A DNA stretch of 64,000 nucleotides from positions 163,334,118 through 163,398,117 of the forward strand of contig OZ023265.1 in NCBI GenBank assembly GCA_964006375.1. The letters are read 5' to 3'. Origin of the DNA: Tillus elongatus (taxonomy: Eukaryota; Arthropoda; Insecta; Coleoptera; Cleridae). This document shows, in pieces, positions 50,690 through 64,000 of the stretch (within the stretch, counting starts at the first letter, position 1; each line of letters starts with the position of its first letter). The position numbers and the translations under genes are program-made. The notes under the pieces are model-generated. The model saw only the letters and a program-made list of their open reading frames with translations. It ran no database searches and was not told the origin of the DNA.

Positions 50690-51275
50690 GATCTATATGA
50701 AACTGACCAGACATGATCGAACTAATTATTATCTAACAAAACCAAGTTTGATCTGGTAGAAAAAAAAACGTGATCTGATCAAACCAGGGCTAACCCGGTC
50801 GAAATAAGCCTGGCCTAATCAAACCAGGGCTGGCCTGATCATGCCCAGTTTGATATGATACAACCAAGTTTGGACTGATCGAAACAAAACCAGTCTAATT
50901 GAACCAAGTCTAAAATGAGTGTCCTAAGTCTGAGTTGGTCAAAATAGGCCTGATATGATCAAACCAAGGCTAACCTGGTCGAAATTAGCCTGATCTGAGT
51001 AAACCAACGCTAACCCAATCGATTTGATCAAACCAAGGCTGACCTGTGACCTGATGGTGTCCAGTCTGACATGATACAACCAAGCTCGAAACAAAACTAA
51101 CCTAATCGAGCCAAGCCTGGCCTGACTGCCCCAATTCTGACCTTGTCGAAATAAGCCTGATCTGATCAAACCAAGTTTAAGCTGATCGAACAAGCCTGAG
51201 ATGATGGAATCAAGCTTGGCCTGATCGAAACAAGATCTGACTGTCCGAGGCCTGACCTGACCGTCACATGTGTGA
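50690..51275. repeat. Degenerate minisatellite, (CCTGAYCTGATCAAACCAAG)-like
   Basis: Phrases such as CTGATCAAACCAAGGCTAAC, CTGGTCGAAATAAGCCTG and GAACCAAGTCTAAAATGAG repeat with poor order for almost 600 bases. The base unit is about 20 bases and higher-order blocks of ~40 may exist. The 84-codon minus-strand frame in it is a repeat artefact. Confidence 0.8.
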
Positions 51276-52319
51276 CCTTACCCGTCTGCAAAATATATTA
51301 TCCTAAAAAAAGTTATAAGTGCAATAAAAACAAATCCTTGAAATAAAAGTAAATTCGTGCTAACGGTACTCCGTTTTGTTGAACGGAACCCTAATTTAAT
51401 CATTAAAAATCTATTGAGAAAGACAGAGGCGCCAGTAAATTGCTTGCGCGAAATGAAATTCATAGTTAGTAGTTTATACAATGAAATCAGTTGTCTTAAG
51501 ATGTGGAGCCTCTTCGTTTGGATGTCTGTCTGGCCGTTCTAGCTGAGTGCATTTCCTGGTTAGATAAATTTGAGGCCAACTCGAGCGAAACTCTGTGAAA
51601 TGTGGTTCCTTGTTCAATGAGGACACGACTGGCAGGCAACTGACGAATTCACCTTATTTTTTCGCTATTAATTAATTGTACCTACTGTTTAATATGACAG
51701 AATTAAACCGGAAAACAAAGGAAACAGTTAGATCTTGTTGTTATACAAGTAATTAGGTACCGTTAAGTCGAAAAAATTAAACGTTGCGGTAGGCTATGAC
51801 AAGTATGCGTCATGTTTGTGTTAGAGAATTCGGCACAGGCTTTTGTTAAATCATCGTGTTAAAAAAATTAGAGGTGAATGGGTGACTAAAGTTAGAAAGT
51901 AGTTTAAAAATATCTAGTTCGGATTCAGAAGATTGTAATGAAGGTTCAATTTTTTTAAATAAAAATAGTACAGAAATCTCTCATTGTGCTTAGAAATTTT
52001 ATATGATTATTGGGAAATATGTTTGAAATTTTAAGTTTATTTAAGGAAGTTTCATAACGTAAATAAAACAAACCTCCATATCTTGAGATTGGGCAATTCC
52101 TCTATATATATATTATGTACATACTTACTGGAAACGTGTACAATTATATTATTTCTGTTTTAGTACATGTTTCAAATAAAGCTGATAACATTTCATGACA
52201 TGATGTAAATAATCAAAATTATCTTAAGTCTAAATTGTTTTAAGATTATGTGCTTTCTAATAATGATTTGATCTATTATCGATAGAAACTACAATGATTT
52301 TTCAACGTTTTCTTGCAAG

Positions 52320-52321
<2 letters not shown>
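51276..52321. other. No recognised gene
   Basis: AT-rich sequence. CGAACGGAACCCTAATTTAAT near 51379 and the rest show no domain. Confidence 0.45.

Positions 52322-52412
<91 letters not shown>
52322..52412. repeat. (AT)n microsatellite
   Basis: About 90 bases of AT repeat directly abutting the left end of the second mariner. AT repeat also follows its right end. Confidence 0.95.
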
Positions 52413-54603
<2,191 letters not shown>

Positions 54604-54643
54604 TTTATTTGTTTGCTGTACGTTTGTGATTTCTTATTGGTTT

Positions 54644-54688
54644 GCGTGGACTGCAGTTTCGAACCGTCCCGGTTCATCATCAGCACGC
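54644..54688 (-). ncRNA. Hammerhead ribozyme, PLE type
   Basis: Read on the minus strand: stem I GCGTG/CACGC (5 perfect pairs), core CTGATGA, one extra T, stem II GAACCG/CGGTTC with GGA loop, GAAA, palindrome CTGCAG as minimal helix III, TC at the cleavage site. All conserved core positions are present, so this is the best candidate for an active ribozyme in the window. Confidence 0.8.
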
Positions 54689-54769
54689 TACTGGCTGCTA
54701 TCGCTCTTGTCTGGTCTACGTCGGAGATTGTAACAAATCAAAAACAAACAAATCAACAAAACCGAAAAC

Positions 54770-55290
54770 AAAACACCAGAAACAAACACAAAATACACAA
54801 CATTCACTTATAACCGCCACATCAAAAAAATAACACAAACACTCAAACAATATGACTTAAAAATGAGCTACAAAACCAATAACAAAATAATAAACAAAAT
54901 AAATAAAAAACAAGAACACAACCCGCATGAATTAAACGGAATATATCAAATAGAATGTAACACATGCAATAAAAAATATATAGGAATGACAAAGAAATCA
55001 ATAGACACATATAACAGCATTGGATAAAATCCACATACCTAGCTACAAATCAAACGTAGCTACACACATTCACGACACAAAACACCAAAAACCAGACATC
55101 ACCCAATTACAACTAATGAAACATGTTAAAGACCACAAAAAAATGGAAATCTGGGAACAATACTACATTCAACAAACAAACAATAGAAAACAATTAATGC
55201 CAGAACAAATCCAAGTACAAACATTTAAACAAAACTTAATAAAGGCCATACAAATAGACAAATTATTAAACCACAGTGATCAAGACAGGA
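54770..55290 (+). pseudogene. PLE GIY-YIG endonuclease domain, broken
   Basis: Frame 1 reads [20 protein letters not shown], the RT-endonuclease linker, then NGIYQIECNTCNKKYIGMTK, the GIY-YIG motif with a Cys pair. After NSIG a frameshift near 55018 moves to frame 2: LDKIHIPSYKSNVATHIHDT, KHQKPDITQLQLMKHVKDHK, KMEIWEQYYIQQTNNRKQLM. The Glu in EQYYI is the probable catalytic Glu. The Arg-x3-His segment expected after the YIG appears deleted together with the shift. So it cannot cut DNA. Confidence 0.8.
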
Positions 55291-55420
55291 GACCGATACA
55301 CACGACACAGTCCGAAGGCACAACCAATCAGAGAACAGGAAACCGACCAATAGAAGCTCACGGCGCATGCGCCACCTACAATCTCCGACGTAGACCAGAC
55401 AGGAGCGATAGCAGCCAGTA

Positions 55421-55464
55421 GCGTGCTGATGATGAACCGGGACGGTTCGAACTGCTGTCCACGC
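55421..55464 (+). ncRNA. Hammerhead ribozyme, right arm, one-base deletion
   Basis: Same layout as the left arm, GCGTG, CTGATGA, T, GAACCG, GGA, CGGTTC, but the core tetrad is GAAC instead of GAAA (one A lost) and helix III reads TGCTG rather than the CTGCAG palindrome. Probably inactive. The left arm shows what the intact form looks like. Confidence 0.7.
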
Positions 55465-55547
55465 AAACCAATAAGAAATCACAAACGTACAGCAAACAAA
55501 TAAAGTGTATATTTAAAAGTGATTACAGTGTAGTGCAATATTCCTAA

Positions 55548-55549
<2 letters not shown>

Positions 55550-55636
<87 letters not shown>
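55550..55636. repeat. (AT)n microsatellite
   Basis: About 87 bases of AT repeat, 37 bases beyond the PLE right arm. Confidence 0.95.
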
Positions 55637-55638
<2 letters not shown>

Positions 55639-55764
55639 GAGCCGGGCAGCTTGCTGCTGGGTAGATAACATGTGTACATGTACTACTTTTTTGTAGTCTT
55701 CTTTCTCTGTAGAACCCTTCAAAATATTAACAGATGTAGAAGGTTTAAAAACCATATAAATATT

Positions 55765-55885
55765 GTATATCACCCCGGATATGAGTTCTAGGGGGGCTAG
55801 TTCGAGCCCATTTGAAGAAATTTTTTTAAATTCAAAAGTCGCGATCTCCTTACTAATGAACTTTTTCTACGAAAATTCACTAATA
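55765..55885 (+). repeat. AT-core repeat, D-block only
   Basis: CACCCCGGATATGAGTTCTA, GGGGGGCTAGTTCGAGCCC, then ACTAATGAACTTTTTCTACG / AAAATTCACTAATAAAAC. No (AT)n is directly attached. Confidence 0.65.
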
Positions 55886-56639
55886 AAACACGTTTTAGAT
55901 TTGTACCTATATCACCACTCGTGATAACTTTTTTGTCATAGAAATCTTCTCTGAAGACTAAAAGTCGATTTTTTTTTTTTTAATGTAAAACTTATCTAAT
56001 ATTGATGGAAGATTTCCATAATAGTACAATTCACAGTATCAACGTTTTAATATCTGAATAGGTGAGCATCTTAGGCAAGACCTACTAAGTTTGTATAAAA
56101 TAATCATTTCCTTGTTACCAAATCACGCTGTCTTGAATAAAACAACAGTACTTTAAGGATTTATCTACTTATTGGCGTTTCCTGCATTGCTTTTTACAGT
56201 TTAAACAACTTGCAATGTCTTATATAATTTTTCCTATAATGCATTTCAAATAGATTTGCTTTGTAATACATTGAATTACGTGAATTCTCAAATCAAAAAT
56301 ACGTTCACGATAATACAAATATAATTTGTGGATAAATGAACTAATCATATATTGTTGTGCGTGTGTCCAGAGAAACGGATGGCATTGGAAGACTATCCTC
56401 AGACTTTTATTATGTTAGTTTCACTTAATTCAGAGTGTAAGAGAAAAAGAAATAAAAAAGGAAATAATCTTCATTACAGTAGACCAACTTCACATATTGA
56501 CAAAGGATACCACGCATAACTTATCGAAGACATATTTACATTCGAGTAAAAAAGTCGACTCATTCAAAACGTGATTTGAACTCGTGACCAAACCAATGAT
56601 TGTTGGTTTGGAGCATCCGTCCACAACAATTTACATTCA
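55886..56639. other. No recognised gene
   Basis: AT-rich sequence; nothing recognised. Confidence 0.45.
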
Positions 56640-58582
56640 TGGAGCACGTTATATCTCATTAAAGAAAAGAAATCCAAGTCATACCATCCACGATGACATT
56701 GTATGAAGTTTCTGCTTCATCGGGTGGGGGTATTTGCGATCTTTTTGCACACTTTTTTAAAAGCGTTTATGAAAATGGAGATGACGGATGATACAAATGT
56801 AGGTATTGATTCGCGCGCTCTATCCAGCATTTATATTACTGCAGATGAGATACTAGATTCTTTGGCAAACCTTGATGATAAAAAGGGTGCTGGACCTGAC
56901 GGATTATCGCCATATTTTGTAAAGAGATGTGGCGATTCTCTGTTAGAACCCCTGATATTGATTTTTAACAGAACTCTGCATTGTGGAATTTATCCTATAA
57001 AATGGAAGACTACCTCGGGTATTCCTATACATAAAGGTGGTCCTAGGAAGTTTATTAAGAATTATCACCTGATCAGTATCTTAGATGTATTTGAAAAATT
57101 GTTTGAATCCCTAGTCTATGTAAAGTTTTTTAAATTTGTCAAACATAAAATAATTCCAGAGCAACATGGTTTTTATAGAGGCAGGTCGGAGGACACCAAC
57201 TTAACTTCATATACAGACTTTCTATTAAGATCTTTAGAAACAGAAAAGCAGGTGGATGCTGTGTACACCAATTTTTCCAAGGCCTTTGATAAAATTAATC
57301 ATAGCATTTTGTTGAGAAAGTCGGAGGGGATCGGCGTGCATGGAGTTCTCCTGCGTTGGATCAGTTCACATATTAGAAATATATCTGAGTTTATATCCGT
57401 ATTAGGTTATGAATCTATCCCTTACGAATTACCATCAGGTATACCCCAAGGATCCCACCTTGGGCCACTATTATTTCTGGTATATGTTAATGATATAAAT
57501 ACTTGTCTTTAATTCTGTACATTTTTGATGTATGCCGACGACCTCAAATTATTTGATCCCATTAATTGTGAACAAGAATGTTTGCGCTTACAGGCCGACC
57601 TTAACAACTTGGCTAGTTATTGTAGCATAAATCAGCTTTACCTTAATTTAGATAAGTGTAGTGTTATAACATTTACACGTGGCAAACTATGACATGAGTT
57701 TCTGTTTCTCTTAGATAACTATTATCACATGGATCACTTATGTAAAAGATCTAGGCGTTACCTTTGACAGCAAGCCACTGTTCTACAGATATATTAACAA
57801 TCTTGCTACTGACAGTTATCGGATGCTACGGCTTATCATGCGGCAAGGTGCAGTTTTTCACAATAAAAAATGTTATTATACAAAGCGTATGTTTCCAGCA
57901 AATTAAAATTTGCCTCTTCTGTTTGGAATCCTCAATATCTTATTGATAAGGAACGCCTAGAAAAGATACAAAATAGATTTTTAAGGTTTTTGTGCTTTAA
58001 ACTTAAATTAGAATTTAATAATTATCACAAAATTATGCGACACTTTTTTGAAATTCTATTATTGGAAGAAGGCAAGCTTGTCTCAGATGGCCTTTTCCTT
58101 TTTAAAATAGTAAACGGTTTAATAGACTCTCCAGAACTTCTAAGTCAGATACGTTTCAATGTTCCAAACCGACTTCTCAGGGTGGCTGAACCTTTTCCTT
58201 GCCCTTTAGCAAAACTAAGACTGCTCTTAATTCGCCGCTGTTAAGACTGTTGAGAGCAGGTAATGAGTTCTCGGCCATCGACATGTTCAGTTGCTCATTG
58301 CTCGAGTATAAAAAAGCTCTAGAAGTCCGACTATTGTTGTTGTCTTGATTTTTGTGTCTTTATTTTCCTCAATATTATATGTGTGTGCACAAGTATGTGC
58401 ACATATAAGTATGGGATTGCATTTATAACTTAACTTAAATGAAAGATCGTTTTGACTTGTTTTTGGAATAATGCATGATATTTTTGTTATCACTGCTGTA
58501 TTTGTATTTATATACTCTGTATGTAATCCTGTTTGGGGGAAACCCCGTTGGTATCCAAACAAACAAATAAATAAATAAATGT
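56640..58582 (+). pseudogene. LINE-B-like non-LTR retrotransposon, RT to 3' end
   Basis: 56650-56790 reads SASSGGGICDLFAHFFKSVY, the segment before the RT. The frame 56703-57512 (269 codons) has LANLDDKKGAGPDGLSPYFV, KWKTTSGIPIHKGGPRKFIK, NFSKAFDKINHSILLRK and SGIPQGSHLGPLLFLVYVND. A stop after NTCL is followed by LMYADDLKLFD at 57531. The thumb and C-terminus continue in other frames (57870-58244: FASSVWNPQYLIDKERLEKI). The 3' end is GTATGTAATCCTGTTTGGGG with an (AAAT)n tail (58562-58580). The endonuclease is missing. Confidence 0.85.
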
Positions 58583-61139
58583 CACAGTTTTATATTTCTT
58601 TTTTTATGCTTCTTTTGACTGGATCTAGTTATGTTTTGCTTTTACTTCCTTCGGTCAGCACTCCTATCTCTTGAGTTAATCAATTAACAACCCTTTCTAA
58701 CGCTATGCAATAGGCATCCCTTCGCGACGCCATAGAGTTTGCTTTCTTTGCTGTTTTGTTGGCTTAGTGTGTTAGTTCTTATCGGAATTAGAAACACCCG
58801 GCCACTTGGTCCAGAAATGGTATGCTTTGATTTGGGTTCTCTATTTTATATAGTACGACATCCGTGAAGATTTACTCTTTGGTCATTTGTTATATATCCT
58901 TTGTAACCAACTGTTTATCTGATTCTATGTAGGAAATCGTCTTGGTCAAATAAAACAACAGAAGCACCATCCCAAGACGATATGCTTTCGTACGGTTTTT
59001 CTATTTTAAATCGTACGATATCCCTCAAGAGTATATCTTTGGCCTTTTGTTATTTATACCGTTTAACGAATTGTTAAGCAAATTCTATTTAGGAAATCAC
59101 CTTTTAGGAGTTCAATTTTCCAGTAGTTTTTGCTGTTATCCGCACGGTGCGAATATTCCTAAAAGCGCTACAGAAACGCAATGTATTTTATTTAGACCTT
59201 TTTAAATCTCAATATTAAACCAAGTGGGATTTCTAATTAAACATGGCTTACATGTCTGCGAACCCAAACCCTAAAAATATTGGCTAAACCTTGATTTGAT
59301 ATCGAAAGTAGAGCACATTATGATTGATGTCAGTATAACATGTAACCTGTCAATTTTTGACATAATTTTTTCAACAAGAGTGTAGCTAAAAACTAAAAGA
59401 AACAGTTTCCATCTCATGACCAGAATACTTTTTGATATCTTATTAGAAAAAAGACCATACTAAACATATGCTCTGTTGACCGTTTCATAGCATCAATCTA
59501 ATATAATATGATTTTGTTTATTCATGTTAAATGCGAGTCTAAAATTAACTCTCTTGTGGTATTTCCTTAAAAGGCAGCTAGATGCACTATACGACAACTG
59601 TATTTCTATCAGCGTCGATGAGGTAATTTTAGGTGTCGATTGCAGCATTCCTGGTCATGTATATAATAACGCAATACAATTATTTACTGTTATAAGCTGG
59701 GGCTAGTGCATTTCCTAAGGTGTGGACGTGGACAAGTCGTCGCGGCCGGACCCATTGGGCGTGTTTATCGATTCTTTTATAATCAACATTATTACCTATT
59801 GCCTTATCTTTCTCTCCTTTACCTTAACAATTATCGATAGATCATAGTAACGACACACGACGTCTTCAAACAGGGGGACTTTTGTAATAACATTCTATAT
59901 TTATTACAGCTTCATTAACACAACTGAATAATACTTATTTCTAATAGCATTGCCTTATTTGGACGAGATTTACCAAGAGTTTTAGTTGATATTACAGCTG
60001 ATTCATGCACTGTACAGTTCAAATCATGGGTTTATTAACATTTAAAAATCAAACTCCATAAAGGCAAGACTTGCATGGCATATTTCTCAGCAATTAGGTT
60101 TCTTTTAGTTTTTGTATCTTAAGGTTATTAATAAGTTATGTCCTTATCAGTGCTCATCACAGGTTCCAATCTTTACTTAGTCACTTAATAAGAGTGAGAC
60201 TTTTTCAGTAAAAAATATCAAGACCTTAAATAACGCAGCGGATTTACTAAAGATAAGAGACAAAAATATTAGGTAATGATAGCTTATTTTGTATTTTTTA
60301 GGAGGTTATCATTTTGCCAACCCTATAGACTGTGTAAAACAAACCAACTTTAAAACATCAAAAACGTTTTTAAAAAAGATCATTTTTCCTTTGCCTTGTC
60401 TTTGGGTATTCTTGATGGTTAATTTTTTCGAGGCTAATCTCGTCCTGTTATGTTGACTTCAATAATGTGGAGAATTAGCTTTTCCTGTGTACCTCATAAA
60501 CATGTGATTCTCTGTGCTCCTTTTTCGGTACTACATATATGGTCGTACTGAATGGTCTCTACGAAGAAATTTGGTATCCTATGGGTGGCTGTTGCGTCTG
60601 TGACACCTGTCAAGTTCTGCCCTAGTAAACCATGAAAATGTGAGATATATGGTCGGATAACTTAATTCGTTTCGAATACGTTCTTGAAGATTTTATAATA
60701 ATGGCCATGTAGTTGTTCGACCTGGAGGTTCAGCTGTGTGTTGTTTTGTGTTCTGGTTTTATAATCTCGTATCACAAATGTTAAAGTATATGAAAACCTG
60801 TTGCTACTGTATCCTAACTTGCTTCCATTTTATTCAGCTGTGGGTGAGTTGTTCTTCTTGTCTTTGTTATCTAATTTTACTGTAAATTTCTAGGCTTTTG
60901 ATGAAGCCCTAAATATAAAGGTAATCTTAGCAAAAAACCTGCTTTTTTTACCCATTTCCACTGGTCAATTCTCCCTGATTTGAGACTTTGTTGTTTTCGT
61001 AACTAACAGTAACATTACTCAGCGGAGGTATCCCCAAATAAAGAGTAAATTATTACACACACAGGCATATACAAACAATCTATACAGTCATAACAATAAC
61101 AACATATCATAAGCGAGGAAATACAGAAATGTCTATACA
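58583..61139. other. No recognised gene
   Basis: About 2.5 kb without a supportable gene. The only repeat piece is CAGTGCTCATCACAGGTTCC, AATCTTTACTTAG at 60148-60190, a minus-strand scrap of the PLE terminal family at 12.6 kb. The 60-codon frame at 59524 has no motif. Confidence 0.45.
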
Positions 61140-62035
61140 ATTATGAAGATAGATTACATCAGAGAACCAGTGAATATTTGTTTTACTTTGCTGCAATTCA
61201 GAATATCTATAGAGCGAAGCACTCAAATGTAGGTGGCACACATTCTTACTATTGGCGAGTTTAGTGGTACATTGGTCCTAGGAAAATATATATAAAAGAA
61301 CTCGTGAGATCTGCAGGTAAACCTCGGCACTAGAAAATAGAGAGTGTGGAGTATTTGCGGACAGTTGATATCATGATTAAGCAAATTCCATAAAAAATGT
61401 CACAATGGAGACTGTTCGTCTGACTTGTAGGTATTAAATGCAGTATCTGTGTTCTTAAAGGTGGTAGAGTTACGTACAAGGAAGCCCATAGTCCTAGAAA
61501 CCTTCGGGACAATGGATTCTATATGGTCTATGAAAGACAGATTGTGGTCAAAAACAACACCCAGATCAGTAAACGTCCCAGTCCTCCGAAGCATAACGCC
61601 ACCCACAAGATAATTAAATTGAATAGGTGATTGACTTAGACTATATGTCATTACATCGCACTTCCGAATGTTGATGGGGAGTCTTTTCATGCAAGCCCAT
61701 GAATGTATCCTGCTAAGATTGTCCTCTGGTTTAACACAGTTTTCCATATATTCTATGCTGAGAAAAATTTTCAAATCATCAGCATACAGCTGGTGCGAGA
61801 CATCCACCACTCCAGATATATCGTTCACGAACAGATTGAACAGTAGAGGTCCCAAAACGAACCCCTGAGGGACTGCCGATCACGCCACCACTTCAGTCGA
61901 TGCACGACCACGGTGTTGCATAAAATACCTTCTACGCGACAGATCTCTATGAATGAATTCTAGCAGATTTGGAGATAGACCCATATGGCACAGCTACTGA
62001 AGCAGAACCTTATGGTTTCACAAATTTGACTTAAT
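61140..62035 (-). pseudogene. LINE-B RT to C-terminus, broken
   Basis: The minus strand reads LCHMGLSPNLLEFIHRDLSR, RGRASTEVVA, then VPQGFVLGPLLFNLFVNDIS, GVVDVSHQLYADDLKIF (active site at 61778-61789). The thumb reads LGVVFDHNLSFIDHIESIVP and TMGFLVRNSTTFKNTDTAFN. After a break near 61400 the end is HEFFYIYFPRTNVPLNSPIV. It is the same family as 21845-22907, with the order and motifs matching. Confidence 0.8.
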
Positions 62036-62036
62036 G

Positions 62037-62350
62037 TCATCCCAACATATATCTGCTTATCTTTTCCAGAACTATATCTATATGAGTTTTCCAATCCAGT
62101 CTGGAATCCAGAAGCATACCTAGATATTTTGCCCTATGTCGTGGTTCTATTATTTTTTCCCTGATACCCACACAACTGACATTCTCCGATTGTTCCCTGG
62201 GGTTGAATTTCAGGATAATGGTTTTTTCAGTGTTCATTATCAGGTTGTTCATCCCGTACCACTCTCCAACATTCTCTATAACTTTTTCTATCCTGTCCCT
62301 TAGTATCTGTCCCTCGTGGCTGCTCACACTAATAGACGTAACATCTGCAT
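62037..62350 (-). pseudogene. Another LINE RT fragment (active site and thumb)
   Basis: Minus strand: YADVTSISVSSHEGQILRDR (YADD changed to YADV), IEKVIENVGEWYGMNNLIMN, TEKTIILKF and RHRAKYLGMLLDSRLDWKTH. It abuts the LINE-B copy, so one was probably truncated against the other. The clade is unclear. Confidence 0.7.
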
Positions 62351-62840
62351 ATTGACCTAACCTTTCATGTGTCCAGTTTGGCAGATCGTTGGTAATAACG
62401 GATATATTGAGCTTTACCGTAGAAATGCGTCACCCTCTATATGTGTAAACAGACAAAAACTGAAACTGACCCCGTATATGGGTTTTAGTTCGCGTCCATT
62501 TGGAGAAATCGTTTTAAAGTTCATATGTAGCGGTCTTATAAATAACGAATTTTTTCTCTATAGCTTTTTCTATCCTGTCCCTTAGTATCTGTCCTTCGTG
62601 TCTGCTCACACTAATAGACGTATCATCTGCATATTGACCTAACCTTTCATGTGTCCAGTTTGGCAGATCGTTGGTAATAACGGATATATTGAGCTTTACC
62701 GTAGAAATGCGTCACCCTGTATATGTGTAAACAGACAAAAACTGAAACTGACCCGGTAAATGGGTTTTAGGAGTTCTAGTTCGCGCCCATTTGAAAAATC
62801 TTTTTTAAATTCATAAGTTGCGGTCTTATAAATAACGAAT
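62282..62840. repeat. Tandem duplication, ~280-bp unit (LINE scrap plus D block)
   Basis: The segment from CTTTTTCTATCCTGTCCCTT (62282) through CTCACACTAATAGACGTA, GCAGATCGTTGGTAATAACG and CACCCTCTATATGTGTAAAC to GTAGCGGTCTTATAAATAAC repeats at about 62562. The second copy is slightly changed. The D-block text GAAACTGACCC appears in both. Confidence 0.8.
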
Positions 62841-63060
62841 TTTTTCTACGAAAATTTGCTAAAATATAGATTATTAAACCATAAACTTTATAATTGAAAC
62901 TACTGCCAAAGTACCATGATGGTTTAAGTGAAAAGTAAAGGGTTTGTTAAACACACTTATTATCACATTTCTTCTGCATAATCCATATTTGTTTTAGATT
63001 ATTTGTGTGAAAATTGCAAATTTTGCGTTTCAAATCGCGACGTTTTAAGAATAAAAGTTA
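62690..63060 (+). repeat. AT-core repeat, D and middle blocks without (AT)n
   Basis: CACCCTGTATATGTGTAAAC, GAAACTGACCCGGTAAATGG, AGTTCGCGCCCATTTGAAA, then AACGAATTTTTTCTACGAA, and the middle block (AAGGGTTTGTTAAACACAC, GCGTTTCAAATCGCGACG) up to 63045. Compared with 4150-4540 the order is the same. Confidence 0.6.
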
Positions 63061-63098
63061 TAAAATTTTCAAAATACATTTTCTGCTACTTTTGTTTT

Positions 63099-64000
63099 CA
63101 TTTCAACAACACACTACGAGGGCTTACAGCCTAAATACTATCGTACCGTCGGTGTCGACAAGGAGGAAAGATGCAACTGGTTAATTCTGGACTTGAAGGT
63201 TTGGAGGTTCGGAGGAGAAGGAAAAACATGTGCCGGCAAGGAATTTCACAACTTGGAAGTCCTCGGGACAAAAGAGCGGGCATAACATGTCTGGTGACCT
63301 GGACACTAAAAGGTTGCATTCGCTATGTTCCCCTGGTAGATCTGTTGGGGGCAGCAGGTGGAGAAACTATGGAAGAAAGCTCCTCTGAGCAGTGCCCGTG
63401 CAGATATCTATAAAAGAGAGAAAGAGAGAGGTCACCAACGTCGGTGGGCAAGGGACGGCAGCCTTTGGGTGAGGGTAGGGTCACCCATGAGACGTATAGC
63501 TCTCTTCTGAATGGAGCCCAGGATGGCGAGTGAAGAAGTGGCAGCGGCACTCCAGATGTGGGAGCAGTATTCGAGGTGTGGCCTTGTTTGTGAAGTATAT
63601 AAGGTATAGAGATTAGATGGTGAAAAGTATTTGCAATCCCGGAAAAGGAAACCTAATTTCTTAGCAGCCGCTTCTGCAATTGATGTGACATGTTGGTGCC
63701 AATTGAGATTTCGATCCACAGAAATTCCAACAAGTGAAAAGGACTCATTACTTTGAATAACTTGGTTGTTCATTGTGATGGGTCTAGGGCTGGTGTATCT
63801 CTTATGAGATAAAAAGCAAGACTGAGATTTGGGGGAGTTGAATTGTACAAGATTTCTACTTCCCCAGTCTAATATTTTTTGGAGCTCCACAGAGACAGAA
63901 CCCTCCATGAGTCTACGATCCTCATCTAATTGGGCTGAAGAGACAGGCTTAGAATATTGTATATTTGAGTGGAGGGTGCTTTCGTCAGCTGTGAACTGGG
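63099..64000 (-). mobile_element. LINE-A, 3' part, running off the window
   Basis: The minus strand opens beyond 64000 and covers the RT active-site neighbourhood (STLHSNIQYSKPVSSAQL-like), RRLMEGSVSVELQKILDWGS, RNLVQFNSPKSQSCFLSH, NNQVIQSNESFSLVGISVDR and the C-terminal SLPSLAHRRW. The 3' end is at 63099. The frame 63908-63432 is open for 158 codons. Deletions and shifts follow at about 63430 (after HRRW) and 63320. It keeps the QKILDWGSRNL segment that the 26.7 kb copy lost. Confidence 0.9.

Noticed and set aside
50939..51193. 84-codon minus-strand frame
   Set aside because: It is repetitive (Gly-Leu-Ile repeats) and lies wholly in the minisatellite.
54642..54833. 63-codon frame overlapping the PLE left arm
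   Set aside because: It is the hammerhead and terminal repeat read as protein; similar frames occur in the right arm on the other strand.

Overview
The window looks like arthropod, most probably insect, nuclear DNA. It is AT-rich, carries some 20 long (AT)n arrays, and holds only selfish DNA that I can recognise: DD41D (rosa-like) mariner elements, several clades of non-LTR retrotransposon, Penelope-like elements (PLEs) with hammerhead-ribozyme termini, a tRNA-derived SINE, and a large family of non-autonomous repeats built around an (AT)n core. I found no host protein-coding gene, no true tRNA or rRNA gene and no bacterial-style operon. The species cannot be named from the sequence.

Layout. 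0-9 kb: a broken LINE (1.4-2.5 kb), an AT-core repeat (3.7-4.9 kb) and a 2.9 kb DD41D mariner with 0.93 kb inverted repeats and an intact transposase (5170-8083). 8.6-14.9 kb: three SINE copies (one with a LINE nested inside it), a 164-bp tandem array made from a reverse-transcriptase fragment, a ~115-bp satellite and two PLE stem-loops. 15-23 kb: AT-core repeats, an RTE-like LINE relic invaded by an RNase H-bearing LINE with a 12-bp target duplication, then tails of two further LINE families. 25.4-27.8 kb: the longest LINE copy (endonuclease plus reverse transcriptase, broken). 29-34.8 kb: a cluster of AT-core repeats, two of them with PLE termini sitting inside the (AT)n core. 36.8-46.2 kb: mariner relics, an R2-type LINE C-terminus, two SINEs and two LINE copies. 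46.8-49.8 kb: two large AT-core repeats. 52.4-55.5 kb: a 2.07 kb DD41D mariner with a single premature stop, next to a PLE fragment whose long terminal repeats are inverted and carry opposing hammerheads. 56.6-64 kb: more LINE fragments.

Interactions. The elements nest in one another: mariners and PLEs lie in (TA)n tracts, LINEs lie inside SINEs and other LINEs, and a 55-bp LINE tail lies inside an AT-core repeat. The DD41D transposases could act on the related truncated copies, and the LINEs presumably mobilise the SINE. The strongest leads are the hammerhead motifs (four sequence families share a palindromic minimal helix III and an extra nucleotide before stem II, and two carry a matched U3/A8 core change), the inverted PLE repeats, the mariner whose inverted repeats run into its own coding sequence, and the uncharacterised AT-core family.
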